Below, piece by piece: positions 1 to 11,408 of a DNA stretch of 64,000 nucleotides (positions are counted from its first letter, which is position 1; every line of letters begins with the position of its first letter). Position numbers and translations under genes: made by a program. The notes under the pieces were generated by a model. That model was not told the origin of the DNA. It worked only from the letters and a program-made list of their open reading frames with translations, and did no database searches. Location of the stretch: the NCBI GenBank assembly GCA_025738555.1, contig JAOVFP010000004.1:4402001-4466000 (forward strand), given 5' to 3'. This stretch comes from Cyathus striatus. Its lineage: Eukaryota > Basidiomycota > Agaricomycetes > Agaricales > Nidulariaceae.

Positions 1-1
1 T

Positions 2-778
2 ATGAATATCCCACCGGACTCGATGAAGACATTAGAACATGCTAGGTTGCTATTATTGGGAACTCCTGAGGTCGACAAAATCAAAATTTGGGCCAAATTT
101 TATTCGTCTCCCCGACTTTCAAGTGTGAAATGGTCATTTCCATTCTATTGCATTCCAGATGCACCTTGGAAACAACTTAAAATCATTCACTGCACATGTG
201 CAGTCCCGATGTTTGACTTCTTGCATGTGCTGAAGTCCTGCCGAAGTCTTGAAGTCCTTAAGATACCTGTGGGTGGCTGCCTCTCTGCTGGCTTTCCTCC
301 TTCAGAAATCGTGGTGCTGCCCACCCTAAGAGAGTTGGATCTTGGCGATTTTCATATCGACTTCCCGATAATTTTCGAAACCATCAGCGCACCTAGGCTT
401 GCGCTTCTTACTATTCAGTCAATCGATCCAGGGTTTCACTACCGTATCACCCTTCATAGATTCTTGGCACGTTCTAAATGCACACTTCGGTCATTTAATC
501 TTTTGGGAAATAGGTTTCAAGCCTCAGAGCTTCTGGCATGGTTGCACATGCCTGGCCTCTCATCCGTCACCGAGTTGAACCTACCTGGCGGGTTCCAGAA
601 AGACGTTAAGAATATTTGCCATCACCCGGAACAAACCTATATGGAGGCTGTTATAGCAAGAATCAAGGAACTTACCTCACGCGAGAACGACTGTTATATT
701 GAGGATAAAGCTGAAATGCCTGTCACATTGCGTGAACGGCGCAGCTCTTTACCTTGCGCATATTCTTCCAGTATGTGA
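2..778 (+). CDS. F-box family protein, C-terminal part (cut by window edge)
   Basis: This is the C-terminal 258 residues of a gene that begins outside the window. It aligns by eye with the C-terminal two thirds of the two complete F-box proteins at 39190 and 40967: a LEHA block at the start, a SPRLSSVKW block, a PW.QL....C..PV..FL..L.SCR.LE block, a YMEAVIA-type block near the end, and a lysine/arginine-rich tail. The N-terminal F-box itself lies off the left edge. The family role is usually substrate choice by SCF ubiquitin ligases, but the substrate here is unknown. The frame is open from the first base, so the ATG at position 2 is probably internal. Confidence 0.75.
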   Translation: MNIPPDSMKTLEHARLLLLGTPEVDKIKIWAKFYSSPRLSSVKWSFPFYCIPDAPWKQLKIIHCTCAVPMFDFLHVLKSCRSLEVLKIPVGGCLSAGFPPSEIVVLPTLRELDLGDFHIDFPIIFETISAPRLALLTIQSIDPGFHYRITLHRFLARSKCTLRSFNLLGNRFQASELLAWLHMPGLSSVTELNLPGGFQKDVKNICHHPEQTYMEAVIARIKELTSRENDCYIEDKAEMPVTLRERRSSLPCAYSSSM

Positions 779-1241
779 AGGACAGCATGCAATTTTTATC
801 ATTATTTAACGCATGGGGGATAATAGGACGGCATAGGGCATAATCTAAATCGTAAAAATTATCCATTATCTGCTATGGTGGTTTCCATTCGAGGATCCGG
901 GATCTCGGTAACGCTGTAGGAAGTACTAGTGAAGTACTAATTGTGCAAGTATGTATGTATTATGTACTTAACTTCAGTCATTACAGCGACAGCATTTCAA
1001 ATGCAATTCAAGCAGCAGCAGACTTGATCCCCTGAGGATATTGTTACTGATTGCTGAATTCGTGCAAATTAGCTTACTTGTACCAATAGAAAACGCCAAG
1101 AGATGTCAATCAGACACATTCAGAATTTTCGCAAGTTACTTATACCACATGGATACGGATATCCCTGAGCGTTAGCATATATATAAGTAGAGTTGCAGTC
1201 GTCCTTGCAGGTTCACCTTCATCAGAGTGAAAATCATCGGC
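779..1241. other. intergenic, no gene seen
   Basis: This AT-rich spacer lies between the F-box gene and the rhodopsin-like gene. It presumably holds the F-box 3' end and the downstream promoter. No repeat or structured element was seen. Confidence 0.5.
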
Positions 1242-2457
1242 ATGGCAGGGAGAACTCTCGGTAAGCTCATTACGACCTTCATTAGTGAATGAGCGCGCTA
1301 ATGCATAGACATGGAATGTGTGCAGTATTCCAAATTCCAAACGTGCCTATACTCATCATGCTCTACTCCTTTGCAATAATTTCTACGGTATTTCGCTTAA
1401 TATATCGTGCACGTTCCAGACAGTTATGGTGGGACGACTTCTGGGCCCTGTTTGCACTGCTCAATATAGTGCTGTTATTTGCCTCCTACATACGAGTGGT
1501 TTTTCAATTACCTCTCGTTGCGAGTTTTATTTCCTCTTTTACTTTTTTAACGATAACGAGTAGACTGACTTTATGGTAAGGATGTTCTATTAAAAATTGT
1601 AATATTGGAGTATTCTTATATTTCAAAACCAGGGCTTCACGCTTGAGCGTTGCAGTCACGATTGTTCGCATAATTGCAACCGGAAAGTCGCTGCTCGTCT
1701 CAAAAATAATCGCGGTTGTGTTCGGACTGATAGGCATTGGAATAATCGTTCAAAAGGTGGTTCTCTGCTTTCCCCCTGGTGTTAATTACGTGTGCCGCGA
1801 CAAGTCTATAGTGACTGGGTATACTGATCTTGTAGGTGGGTATCTTTATTTATAGTGTTTGGAATATTTATTCATTAGTTTATAGCAAGTTTCTTTGCAG
1901 ATTTCTGGCTTCTCGGAGCCCCGACTTATCTTCTCTGGAAAATGAAACTGAAGAAGCAGTTTTATCGCCTGCTACAGGCTATATTTGCAACCGAAATTGT
2001 GGTTTTGACAACAAGCATTCTTCATTGCGTGTATATTGTGAAGAATGATCTTCAAAGACAAGGTGTTATAACGCATTTCAAGGTACAGGTTATGGTAATT
2101 CTTAAGTAGCTACTGTTGACTAAGCCCCAGGTCGTCATTTCTCTTATCGTATGCAATTTGCTCTTCCTTGTGACGTACTTATATCGGCAACTACGAAATG
2201 GACAAGAGCCTGCTGAGGAATCAACAACGTCTGCACCATCCCGAGAGCAGAATTTTCAATCACTTACTACAAAGTCGCACATGATTTCAACGCGACCCGT
2301 TATTCAAACTCAAACAAATGCCCTGACAAGTGTTTGTATCAGTTCTAGCTCTAGGCCTAGTGTGGAGCCGTCACAGGTCCTCTGTGAGACGGAACCCGGT
2401 ATAATAGAGCGACAGTGGCCCAGTGCTGGTATAACACGAGGAGCGCTATCTGTCTAG
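1242..2457 (+). CDS. fungal rhodopsin-like seven-helix membrane protein
   Basis: Five exons at 1242-1260, 1326-1575, 1633-1835, 1901-2082 and 2131-2457 join to 981 nt, or 326 residues, all with GT..AG borders and one frame. Exon 1 codes only for MAGRTL before the first intron. The product looks like the fungal rhodopsin-type integral membrane family: an arginine-rich loop followed by a WWDD motif after helix 1, and a W-x-S-R motif with following hydrophobic helix (WASRLSVAVTIVRIIA) that is characteristic of basidiomycete members. About seven hydrophobic stretches are visible, then a hydrophilic serine/threonine-rich tail of roughly 80 residues. No retinal-binding lysine was identified, so a light sensor role should not be assumed. 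It is probably a plasma-membrane protein; ligand and partner are unknown. Confidence 0.78.
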
Positions 2458-2644
2458 CTGTGCTCATACACTACTCTCGGTTTTGATCTGTTTGATTCCT
2501 TTCGTTACTTCTGCTGTTTTCATTCATCACTTTCATAATGATAAATAAACATACCCCGTTCATTGATTTATCTATCTATAATTTTTGAACGGTGAAGTTC
2601 ATGTAAATTACCCATCGTTTACTATAATGTTGAAATGTTTACAA

Positions 2645-4345
2645 CTAGAGATGACATCGCGTAATATTACCTCTACGCTCTCCGCAATCTGCCCAAGGTA
2701 TTCCGCCAACATGTATGTGAATACACATCCCTCCTTCAATTAAACAAGACAATTCGTCAAATCGATGTCGGCGCCTCATTGGAGGGGAATCAGGGGCTCT
2801 GATCAAAAACTGATTCCGTTGTTGAATCTGTTGTGGATCTTGAACTTCTGATTCCTCAAGGTCGTACATAAAAAATGGGATGACGAGATGCCTTCTAAAA
2901 TAAAGTGCTTGTTCTAACATTTCAATTGCTTCATCATTCACAGATATTGGCCCAGTATACTTGAATCGACGAAGATTAGGAAGGAATTGGCCGAAATCCG
3001 TTGTTATAAGTGAACGGGCGAGGAGATATACATCCAACCGTTCGTAGTTGAACGTTTCTAGCGCAATTTTTTCTAAAGATTTGAGCTCGGCCAAACCTTG
3101 AAGAATGTCTACAGTACTCAGAAGTATTGCTTCAATATTAAGTGTTGTAAGATTAGAAGACCAGAGTTTTGACCAGCACCCGAAACTGTAGTTGCATGGA
3201 AGGTTTTCGGACGTGACGTCAATAAGAGTGTCAGGTTCTGGTCTCGGTGTGGCCATTTGGACAATCTGAGCTCCTGGCAAGATGAGACGGTTCATCAGTA
3301 GGCGTATGTCTATAGATGCCGATTCGGTGATGGTAAATGACTCGAGCCCAGGAAGAGTAATAGATTCTTCGTCGGCACTTCCAATCCAACTTTCACGGGT
3401 AATTTCACTTAGATAAACTAGTCGAACGTTTTTAGTTTCGGACAGGATCCGTATTGTATCCTCTGTGGTATTGCCAACCACAATAAGGGTCTGAATGGAT
3501 GACCACGGTACCAAACCTAGGTCGGAGCTTCGGAAATTTTCAATCTTGAGTTCGCGTAGCTTTGGACACTTTCCGAAAATGTCCAGACGAGTCCAACCTG
3601 GTTCAATTGTCACGTCTGGGCGGCGAATGGCAATTGATTCGAGGAGAGGAAAATCATAGCTACAGTCCTCGAAGTGGTGATACCAGTTGGGTTCGAGGAG
3701 GAGGTCGATGGCTTTCCATTGCTTGGCATGAGCAAAAAGAAGATTAATAATTGATATGGGGTCATTCCGTTCAGCTTCCACATCATTCAAGCACAGTTGA
3801 AATATCAGTTGTAAGTCCCAAACGAGCTTGATCGTAAGAGGAAGGCCCCTTGCTCTCTCGAGCCAGCCTTGTAGTAATTCGACCTGAATGGGGTATCTTG
3901 TCCCTCTAGATATGAAAATCGAAATATTAGTCCAGATGCTCGGCGTAGTCCAGGAAATTTCCCTCCACTTCTTGCAAACTGCGCCGAGGAAGAAGGGGGA
4001 AAGAAGCTCAGGTCGTTTGTCAAAGTCTGGTCTGGCGTCGTAAGGGATAGCATACGCAAATATTTCAGACAAAATTTCCACTGGAATGCGTGATATCGGA
4101 GATAACTCGTTCGCATGTGCCTTCAGTTGTGAGAGCTCATTTTGAAGATATCCAACCAACGCCTCCGTGTGTGTTATATTGTCCATCATGGTTTGATGAT
4201 ATCCTAATGTGTCTGGTGATGTGCGCTTTACAGGAAAACGATTTGTAGCGCTACTCCTAGGATTTTCCGATAGTGCTGAACGGTCGTTTGTGGATCCACA
4301 AAGTATACATTGACTCGTATCTGAAAAATTTCCGATCGCTTTCAA
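2645..4345 (-). CDS. F-box protein with N-terminal coiled coil, 566 aa
   Basis: Single-exon gene. After about 50 low-similarity residues there is a short helical, coiled-coil-like segment (TEALVGYLQNELSQLKAHAN). The F-box follows at about residues 82-135, with the core ISRIPVEILSEIFAYA, then FLGAVCKKWREISWTTPSIW. The remaining 400 residues are leucine-rich and repeat-like, as in fungal F-box/LRR-type proteins, and probably form the substrate-binding part. It is a paralogue of the genes at 58459 and 60980, sharing blocks such as FLGAVCK.WREI.W, W..ID..LE..W.HHFE and LPSLR.FKYTGP. Expected role is Skp1 binding in an SCF ubiquitin ligase; this is family inference. It faces the rhodopsin-like gene tail to tail, 187 bp away. 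Confidence 0.85.
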   Translation of the reverse strand: MKAIGNFSDTSQCILCGSTNDRSALSENPRSSATNRFPVKRTSPDTLGYHQTMMDNITHTEALVGYLQNELSQLKAHANELSPISRIPVEILSEIFAYAIPYDARPDFDKRPELLSPFFLGAVCKKWREISWTTPSIWTNISIFISRGTRYPIQVELLQGWLERARGLPLTIKLVWDLQLIFQLCLNDVEAERNDPISIINLLFAHAKQWKAIDLLLEPNWYHHFEDCSYDFPLLESIAIRRPDVTIEPGWTRLDIFGKCPKLRELKIENFRSSDLGLVPWSSIQTLIVVGNTTEDTIRILSETKNVRLVYLSEITRESWIGSADEESITLPGLESFTITESASIDIRLLMNRLILPGAQIVQMATPRPEPDTLIDVTSENLPCNYSFGCWSKLWSSNLTTLNIEAILLSTVDILQGLAELKSLEKIALETFNYERLDVYLLARSLITTDFGQFLPNLRRFKYTGPISVNDEAIEMLEQALYFRRHLVIPFFMYDLEESEVQDPQQIQQRNQFLIRAPDSPPMRRRHRFDELSCLIEGGMCIHIHVGGIPWADCGERRGNITRCHL

Positions 4346-5305
4346 TGCCGTCTGTTTCAGTATTCAGGTTTTCAGAAAGGTCAGCAATGCTCACAAAAGT
4401 TAGTAGAGGTAGAGAACGACATTTTGACTTTCGACAAAATGTGTTACTGGGGAGGGGGGGGAGGAACAGAAATAGTAAGTTTGGAAGAAGGCAAGAAAGA
4501 AGTGGTTAATGTTAGGTTAATGTTTAGGGCCATGCATGAAGTGTACGCGTTATTTGCTTACACCCTTACGATATATTATATCCAAATACACCATTACGTC
4601 ATTGTGAGAACCAGAAAACAAGAAAAGAGCACGTACACCCCCTTCAGCCTTTTATGTGATATGTTTGTCTTTTCCCACGAACTTGTTCTCCGGAAAGCCT
4701 ATAGCTACAACAAAATTCTTTGCTATAAGACTACTTAGTCTCCTGCTATGTGTCTTCGTGCCCACCGATATCATTCCACCTTATACCAACGAGTCTCCAG
4801 GCTAGACCGATTCCTGTTGAATACATAGGGCTCTCCGGTGCGTTTCATATATTAATTTGCAATTGCAGTATAATCTAACTCGGCTGTACATTAGAAACAT
4901 CTCCATGTCATTCAAATATCATTGCCATTGCAAGCCGAATAATACAATTGAAGTATTAAACCTCCACATCGCCTTCCTAATAATACTGTAATATGTTAGT
5001 TATTGTGACAATTTGTGGGTTCACGTGTACAATAATGGAGCTCAGCGGGTTGGTGACGAGTTTGAATGCTTGTTCTCATCACATATTAACTTCAAGTTAA
5101 GTGATCGCGGTGTTATGCAGAGTCCTTTCGGCGGAAGAGGTGGAGTACAAATTGCTTCTGCCTGTGCGCGTGTTAGTGCGGGGAGTGGGGGAAAGATGAT
5201 GGAAGCCGTGGATGGAGACAAGAAAGAGACATAGCATGAAGGAGTTTGAAATATATGAGTGTTTTCATAGCTATGAGGTGAGATGTTCGTCCTTACTTCC
5301 ACGCA
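4346..5305. other. intergenic, no gene supported
   Basis: The stretch holds only short overlapping ORFs without recognisable content, and a G-rich run near 4448-4462. The missing N-terminal half of the MFS transporter to the right was looked for here and not found. Confidence 0.5.
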
Positions 5306-6470
5306 GCTTTAGCTCACTTGGAAAACGGTGTTGGATCTATACTTGCATTCCTTATAAACTACTATCAAGAAAAATTATACCGGTATGCATATGTAATTTT
5401 ATACCTTTATTTCGTGAATTGATATGGTTGTAGTGACAATGTAGCTTCTCGAGGACCTGAAGCGCGATTATACTCAGCGTGCGCTGCAGGAATTCTTCTT
5501 GCAGCCAGTATGTTTATGTATGCATGGTGCTCTTTCGCACATGCGCATTGGATATCATTAGCTATTGCTATAGCTGTAAGTACCTTAAATGAAGTTCTTT
5601 TCTAAAATGGGCTAAAATTATGATCATAGCTATACATTATCGCCACATTTACAATTTATCTAGCTGTATTCTTATACTTTGCTGACTGGTATGCAAATTT
5701 TCGCATTCATCTACTTTTAGGCTAACTTGCTTTTGCGCATAGTTACGGTCCATTCGCTTCATCAGCTCTAGCAGGTCAAAGCTTAGCTCGTAAGTTGCGC
5801 TATATCTAAACAAAAATACAAATTCTCACGGCATAATGTCAGGTAACCTAGCAGCAATAGGGGAATTCAAATATGACTATTTTGTAGCGTTACTACATGT
5901 TGCTACGGAACAGTCGCTACAACCTTGCCGAAAAACGTGATCAGAAATTCAAACGGAGAGTTCTAACGTAAACGTTCCCTATGTTTCACTCTTTTCCACT
6001 TTGAAATCTCGTTAAAAATTTGGAGGTTGGGTAGATATTAATATATTCAAACATTCTATCTAATAAATTATATATTTTCGTAAGGTGAAAGGAAGTGGTT
6101 CTTGTAAGTATGATCCAAATATTATGAACGAGTCAGAACTGATCGCCGCTCGTTCTTCTTGGCAACGATACAGAAATCACTGTAGCATATCGCGTAACTT
6201 CAATTTTGAATTCCCCTAATAGCATTCCCACTGTTCACAGAACAGATGTATCACAAACTTGGATACAACTGGGCTAACACGTTATTTGGCTTCCTGGCAG
6301 CAATTATGATACCCATTCCTTTCGTATGCCATTTTCGTCCTCTTTCTTTTATTTCCGTGCACTAGAACTAACTCTTATTAAAGGTGTTGTTCTTCTACGG
6401 ACCTACAATTCGTGGAAAGAGCAAATTCTCTAGCGCAGTTATGGAACTGGAAGCCCAAAAATATATATAA
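5306..6470 (+). pseudogene. MFS transporter, C-terminal half only, split by a MITE
   Basis: Spliced pieces at about 5306-5382, 5434-5575, 5630-5688, 5752-5800, 5843-5858, 6221-6323 and 6384-6470 encode the second half of a major facilitator transporter. The order is an LENGVGSILAFLINYYQEKL helix, RGPEARLY, AWCSFAHAHW, YGPFASSALAGQSLARN, FPLFTEQMYHKLGYNWAN and a final helix ending FYGPTIRGKSKFSS before the stop. These blocks are typical of the fungal polyamine/general-substrate branch of the MFS. The first six helices are absent, an in-frame stop lies just upstream of the first piece, and a 359 bp element interrupts the RNLAAIAFPLF block. It is therefore a dead relic even though most splice sites and the stop codon are intact. 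Confidence 0.8.
5859..6217. mobile_element. MITE with AGGGGAATTCAAA inverted ends
   Basis: A 359 bp element inserted in the MFS pseudogene. Its left end AGGGGAATTCAAA is matched by the reverse complement at the right end (TTTGAATTCCCCT). The trinucleotide AAT flanks it at 5856-5858 and 6218-6220. Removing the element and one AAT restores the family-typical coding block N-L-A-A-I-A-F-P-L-F in frame, which supports these borders. There is no transposase ORF inside, so it is non-autonomous. A 3 bp AT-rich target duplication would fit PIF/Harbinger, but a TA duplication with slightly different ends cannot be excluded. Confidence 0.8.
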
Positions 6471-6734
6471 CGGCATATAAATGTTTAAATTCGGTCATCG
6501 TTACAAAGCTGATATCGAACCTTGAACTTCCAGAAACATTGTTATTCGGACAAGATCTGCTTATATGCGACAGGGGGCGATGCTAACTTTCTACTTTATC
6601 GTGCATACTCCGACTAGCGATGATCATGTCGTGGAATGGGGCCGCAGAATGAACCATTGAATTCAAATCATAATTGTATACATACTGGCTGAATATAAGC
6701 TAACTGCACTGCGATTATCCTCTTAGCCTCAAAA

Positions 6735-8274
6735 ATGGTTTATACTACTCCGAATGACAAACTTGCAGCTTTCTTCGACGAAATTCACGAAGACCTCCAC
6801 AAGTACTTTGAGAAACATTACATCCATCGCCCGTCGCTCTGGTGCTGCTCATTGTCATGGAAGCTATTCTTTTCCTCCCTATATTTCACCGTCGCCGTCA
6901 TTTTATCAGTAAGTGGTTGACTCAAATTACTTATAATCTCCTCAACTCTTCCGGTAGGAAATTTATCCACCCCATCATCATATGATTCTGTCACTCGCTT
7001 GCTCAGCAATTATGATGTTAACTTGCTATCTGAACGTTCAGATGTCAAAAAAGTGTCGCACAGTGATAGAATACTCCGTGCCCACCCTTATCGATGAAGA
7101 ATACAGGCTTTTTGTATGGTTAATGAATATCTGAACATTTTCATATATTGCTCCTGCAATAATTTCCATCATACGAGCAATTCTTTTCAATTACTACATC
7201 GAAGCAAAGCTTGCAGCTGATATTGCCGCCGTGGTGTGCTTGGCACCCCAGCCCTAATATGCGTCATTGCTCTCCACACGCGGCATTATGGGATATTGTC
7301 TTTCTGGCACAGATGTACAATCCAAGAGAAGTGGAATCGCTTCAAGGTGCATCTATTCAAACGGCACTGGCACTGACTGCCGAAAGTTTATCGAGAGATA
7401 TCGCACAAGGCTAGTTATTCTCTTGTGCTGGGTATTCCAACTCTGTATCCAGTTTCAACTCTTGAGACATACATGAAAGTGACAAAATGTCGTTATGATG
7501 ATATAACAACGGAAGAAGCAATTCGTACGTCTCAGTGGGGCATGTTGAATGATTATCCCAAAGAACACTTTGTACCGACTACTGAGCACACGAGAATATG
7601 CTCAAATGCACCCAGAATACAAGCCAATACTCACATTGACTATAGGCTATTTGAACCGGTGGTCATGCTCCAAGAGTGGAGCACATACGACCATAAATCA
7701 GTTACAAAGTTCGCCTCTTATATCACAAACATATTTACACTCCAGGAGAGCTTGGGCCTTATCGAAGAAATTTTACCAGATATTTTCATTAAGGAGCGGA
7801 TCTGTAATTCAATAGGGGCAGAAAAGCTATTTGATCCAGAGTACGAGGAGTACACGCGAGCTGCTTTGGAGCGCCTTCCATCAGAGAAACAACTTGACGA
7901 TTGTTTTTTGGATGTTCAGCGTTACCATAAGGACTGGTACTACGCAATAGGCGATGGTATGTTACACATGCTATTCTCTATTTTCATATACTTATAGAGC
8001 TGACTTGAATTGAATGGCAGATCAGGAGTTGACGACGCGGCTGTTAAGTATCATAACTCGCCATATTGTACCTGGTGCCGATTTTACCTTAGTCTGGATT
8101 GGAATGTGTATCCTTATCGAAAAGTTCTGGCGAGGCCTGTTTGATTACGATCCTAGCTATCGTTACTCGCGACTGGCACCCGAGACTCGTATATGGGAGC
8201 AAACCACACTCGCATTTCTGAACGCATTGCGGACCTATCTGACAGTGCTTAAGGACTATGAGATAGGCGAGTGA
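6735..8274 (+). CDS. membrane protein of unknown function, 427 aa, five exons
   Basis: Exons 6735-6908, 6958-7113, 7217-7346, 7387-7956 and 8021-8274 have GT..AG borders and sum to 1284 nt, exactly 428 codons with the stop, which supports the model. Residues about 40-58 and 62-80 form two hydrophobic segments (LSWKLFFSSLYFTVAVILS and MILSLACSAIMMLTCYL). The rest is a soluble, mostly helical region of about 340 residues rich in acidic and aromatic positions, for example DVQRYHKDWYYAIGD and LIEKFWRGLFDYDPSYRY. I do not recognise the family. Two N-terminal helices with a large C-terminal domain suggest a membrane-anchored protein with the bulk on one side. The start codon is the first ATG of the open frame. 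Confidence 0.6.
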
Positions 8275-8683
8275 TTTGGGATCATTTTTACGCTAATTAA
8301 ATATTCGGACATCGGCATATATTATAATAAGTGCGATAGCTTTTCCCTCATCGGTATTTACAAAGAGATCCTGGTAATCAGTAACATCCTCCAAGAAAGA
8401 TTTCCGATGGATGGTAAGTCGCGACGGCAGAAAGGGATACTGTCGACCTTTTCGATCATTCCAAGTGAACAAGGAACGACAAACTTTCATGATAAGAAGA
8501 CTTGAGATGTATATAATTTCTTCGTAGATTTCTACCATCGTTATATTTAATAGACATTGTAACATAAATAGTCCAATTCATGTATCTGTGCACTATTTTC
8601 CTAAAGGCCCAAAATGTACGAAGCGACGGTGTTACGATAACACAGTTTAATCTGAAATTTCAACAATTTGACGGGATTTCCAG
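8275..8683. other. convergent intergenic spacer
   Basis: 3' ends of the unknown membrane gene (plus) and the F-box gene (minus) meet here. A minus-strand 90-codon ORF inside has no recognisable content and was not called. Confidence 0.5.
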
Positions 8684-10174
8684 CTAAATCCATTTTTCCC
8701 TGCCTAGAACGACACTAATGTCCATTCCACCTTTTACCAGCTGCTCGAACCTTTCACATAGAGTAGGTGTTTTATTATAGGTACCCCAGAAAGTTGATTT
8801 AGGAATGGTGAAATCTTTCAAGGATCCATGTTTTTGACGTACTTCAAGACAGACCAGAAGCTCTTCGACGGTAAACTGAACAGGTCCGCTATAATGAAAA
8901 CTGCATAGCCTGGGAACATGGCGGAGAGACAGGGTTTCATCCAGCGATTCCAGAGTGGATAGTATCTTGGTATTGAAGGCATTAAATCCACTGCTCTCGT
9001 ACCTACCAACGCCTGAGGTTTTGATGAACTTGAGGTTTTCAAGTCGTGTTGCTCCTTTTAGGAGTCGAATGAACATCTCCTCTACGAAGTCAAATACTTG
9101 AACTGAAAGGGAATGGAGGAGGTCTATACGACATCGGCTAGTAAATGCAAATTTAACAATGGCATCTGAAACGAAGAATGCTTCGTCAAGGTAACTTGGC
9201 GTCCCGATCTCTGTGATTGTAATATTGCGAGCAGCTGGGATAGAGATGCTCCTTAAAAAAGACAAGAAGCCAACTACAACGATATCATTGCTGAAGTCGA
9301 TACGAAGAGTTTCCAGTTTCCGCGAAACAACGGGCTGTGCTGGGAAATCGATATCGTGAGGGCCCAAGAGGTTCAGAAAAGAACAATCTTCAAGGTTATA
9401 ACACTGCCGCAAAATATCGATGCAGTCAGTTACCGACATATCACTAACAATTAAATGTGTTAGCTGAGCGACTGGAAGCTGGACATGGCCAAAAGCCATT
9501 TTACTCAGTCGAACCCTACGAAGCGCTGGGACTTCATTGAACAATGTCCACACAAATGCAGGGAAGAATGGGACCGTAGAAGAAATTGCCAATGATTCAA
9601 GTCTGGGAAGATTGTGACATATATTCGAGAGTTGGTTGTGACAACTTGTGAAGAGAAAGAAGTCGAAATGTTGCCAACGATGCGAGTGGGGAGTTAAACA
9701 GGAAATGACCTCTACAGGTGGGCTCTCAACCCAGGTATCGATGTCATCATTTCCAGGTGTGATGACGATAGAGAGTAAGCATTGTGACGTTCGGAGTAAC
9801 CATTCATTTAGAATATCCACTTGAGATGAATAGTGTTTTCTGGAAAGTACCAGTGGTATACGACACCAAAGGCGAGGGTTATCCCATGCAATGTCGCGCC
9901 ATTTTTTACATATGCTTCCAAGAAAAAGTGGTGGCACACTTCCCGGTTCTTCACCGCTTTGCGGAGACATATCATGTGAGGGATCATGGTCCACAGCGGC
10001 AAGGAATATCTCTACAAGAATCTCCGAAGGGAGTTGGTTGATCGTGGATTGACGTGCATTCTGATGCTGAAGAATAGATGATCGTTCCAGATTGAGGGAG
10101 CGAATGATATTCTCTATATGCTGGAGCTGTTGGTTTTCATCATCAGGGAGCGGCGTTATATGCACAGTAGACAT
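8684..10174 (-). CDS. F-box protein, 496 aa
   Basis: Single exon. The N-terminus has a helical stretch (ENQQLQHIENIIRSLNLERS) followed at about residues 47-110 by an F-box with core INQLPSEILVEIFLAAVD and then LFLGSICKKWRDIAWDNPRLW. The remaining about 385 residues are leucine-rich with loosely repeated L..L.I blocks, as in the LRR-like substrate domain of related proteins. It shares architecture with the genes at 2645, 58459 and 60980 but is clearly more diverged from them than they are from each other. Expected role: substrate receptor in an SCF ubiquitin ligase (family inference, substrate unknown). Confidence 0.83.
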   Translation of the reverse strand: MSTVHITPLPDDENQQLQHIENIIRSLNLERSSILQHQNARQSTINQLPSEILVEIFLAAVDHDPSHDMSPQSGEEPGSVPPLFLGSICKKWRDIAWDNPRLWCRIPLVLSRKHYSSQVDILNEWLLRTSQCLLSIVITPGNDDIDTWVESPPVEVISCLTPHSHRWQHFDFFLFTSCHNQLSNICHNLPRLESLAISSTVPFFPAFVWTLFNEVPALRRVRLSKMAFGHVQLPVAQLTHLIVSDMSVTDCIDILRQCYNLEDCSFLNLLGPHDIDFPAQPVVSRKLETLRIDFSNDIVVVGFLSFLRSISIPAARNITITEIGTPSYLDEAFFVSDAIVKFAFTSRCRIDLLHSLSVQVFDFVEEMFIRLLKGATRLENLKFIKTSGVGRYESSGFNAFNTKILSTLESLDETLSLRHVPRLCSFHYSGPVQFTVEELLVCLEVRQKHGSLKDFTIPKSTFWGTYNKTPTLCERFEQLVKGGMDISVVLGREKWI

Positions 10175-11408
10175 TTCTGAAAGGCTAATCGATACTGGTA
10201 CCCACTATGAATGCAAAGTTGAGGAACACCAGAAGCCGACAACTAAGAGCTCACCAATTGCAGACCTTAAAACACACGTCTCAGTGCCAACTAGTCGCGT
10301 GCGTGATAGTTTAAATAATGTTGGGGGTTCAACGTTCAACAAGTAAACAGCGCCTTCCCATCACTGTCAGGCCCAACGCAATCTGATTGATTCACGTGGT
10401 CGGCGTACTTCGTCCTTCAACGATTCCGAAAGAGCTCTACAAGTGCTCTATGGATGTTTATGGGTCTGTTTTGAGAGTACCTAGAATTTTAAACGTACAT
10501 TTTAAAGCATGTTTACTTGTCTTGTGGAGTATCATGAAAGCTTCATAACTAAGTTCACCAACTTATGACTGACCACAGTGACTTGGCGCTAGGCTATTTA
10601 CTGTGACAACGATCGGCTGGTGCGGGTTGGGTGTGGGTTCCCCCTACACCAGCTGGCAGACAAAGGATATTTCGAGTAGTAGTGTAATGCTGGTGAATAT
10701 GATGATTAACGAAGGGTCGGGTTGGACTTTAGTTCGGTATCTGACGGTACTTAGCAGATGTCGTCCAAATGTCGTCTTTCCGTTGTCCAACAAGAGGATC
10801 GGCAACTGCCATGTGCGGCCAAGAACACGGTGTCACGCGGTCAGGTGACTTTATGCCCTTCGTTGTTCTTTCTTTGTTCAATCAACTTCAATGTTCAACT
10901 GCCGCGTTATTGCCACGGACAGTGTCACTAGTGGTTACGGTGGGCCAGTGGCTCTCACAGGCTCTCAAGTCGACGTCTTTCACCACTTTCAGAATAACTA
11001 GACACAAAATACTTACTGCTTTCTCTAAAAAATAAAAGTCCATACTTATCTTTGTGAGTACGTCGGTTGCTTGAAGTATCATGATACATACTACTGTACC
11101 ATTTCGACCAATTATTCGCACTAATTGGAGTGTGACGGTCCAAACCTCTGTTCGACGACCACTAAAGTGTGTGACGAACAGTGTGAACTGTTCGCAACCA
11201 GCTTCAATGGCTTAATGTAACCTATAGAACATTGTGAGTACCTTATTATTTTACTTTGTACCTCTGTTCGCGCCCCCCCGTGACACGTGAGTATATACCC
11301 CGACAGTTCTGTTCATAGTCTTTTGTGACGCATGACTGAACAGTTGGTCGAAATAGTACAGTAAACTTGACTTGAACCCGACAGTGCAATTGATTATTAC
11401 AAACTAGC
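10175..11408. other. gene-free stretch with many GTGAC motifs
   Basis: No ORF with recognisable content. Between about 10580 and 11540 the pentamer GTGAC or its complement occurs ten times by eye, more than expected by chance. No terminal repeats or transposase remains were identified. Confidence 0.4.

Noticed and set aside
1242..2457. Calling the protein an opsin
   Set aside because: No retinal-binding lysine could be placed in the last helix; only the fungal rhodopsin-like fold family is supported.
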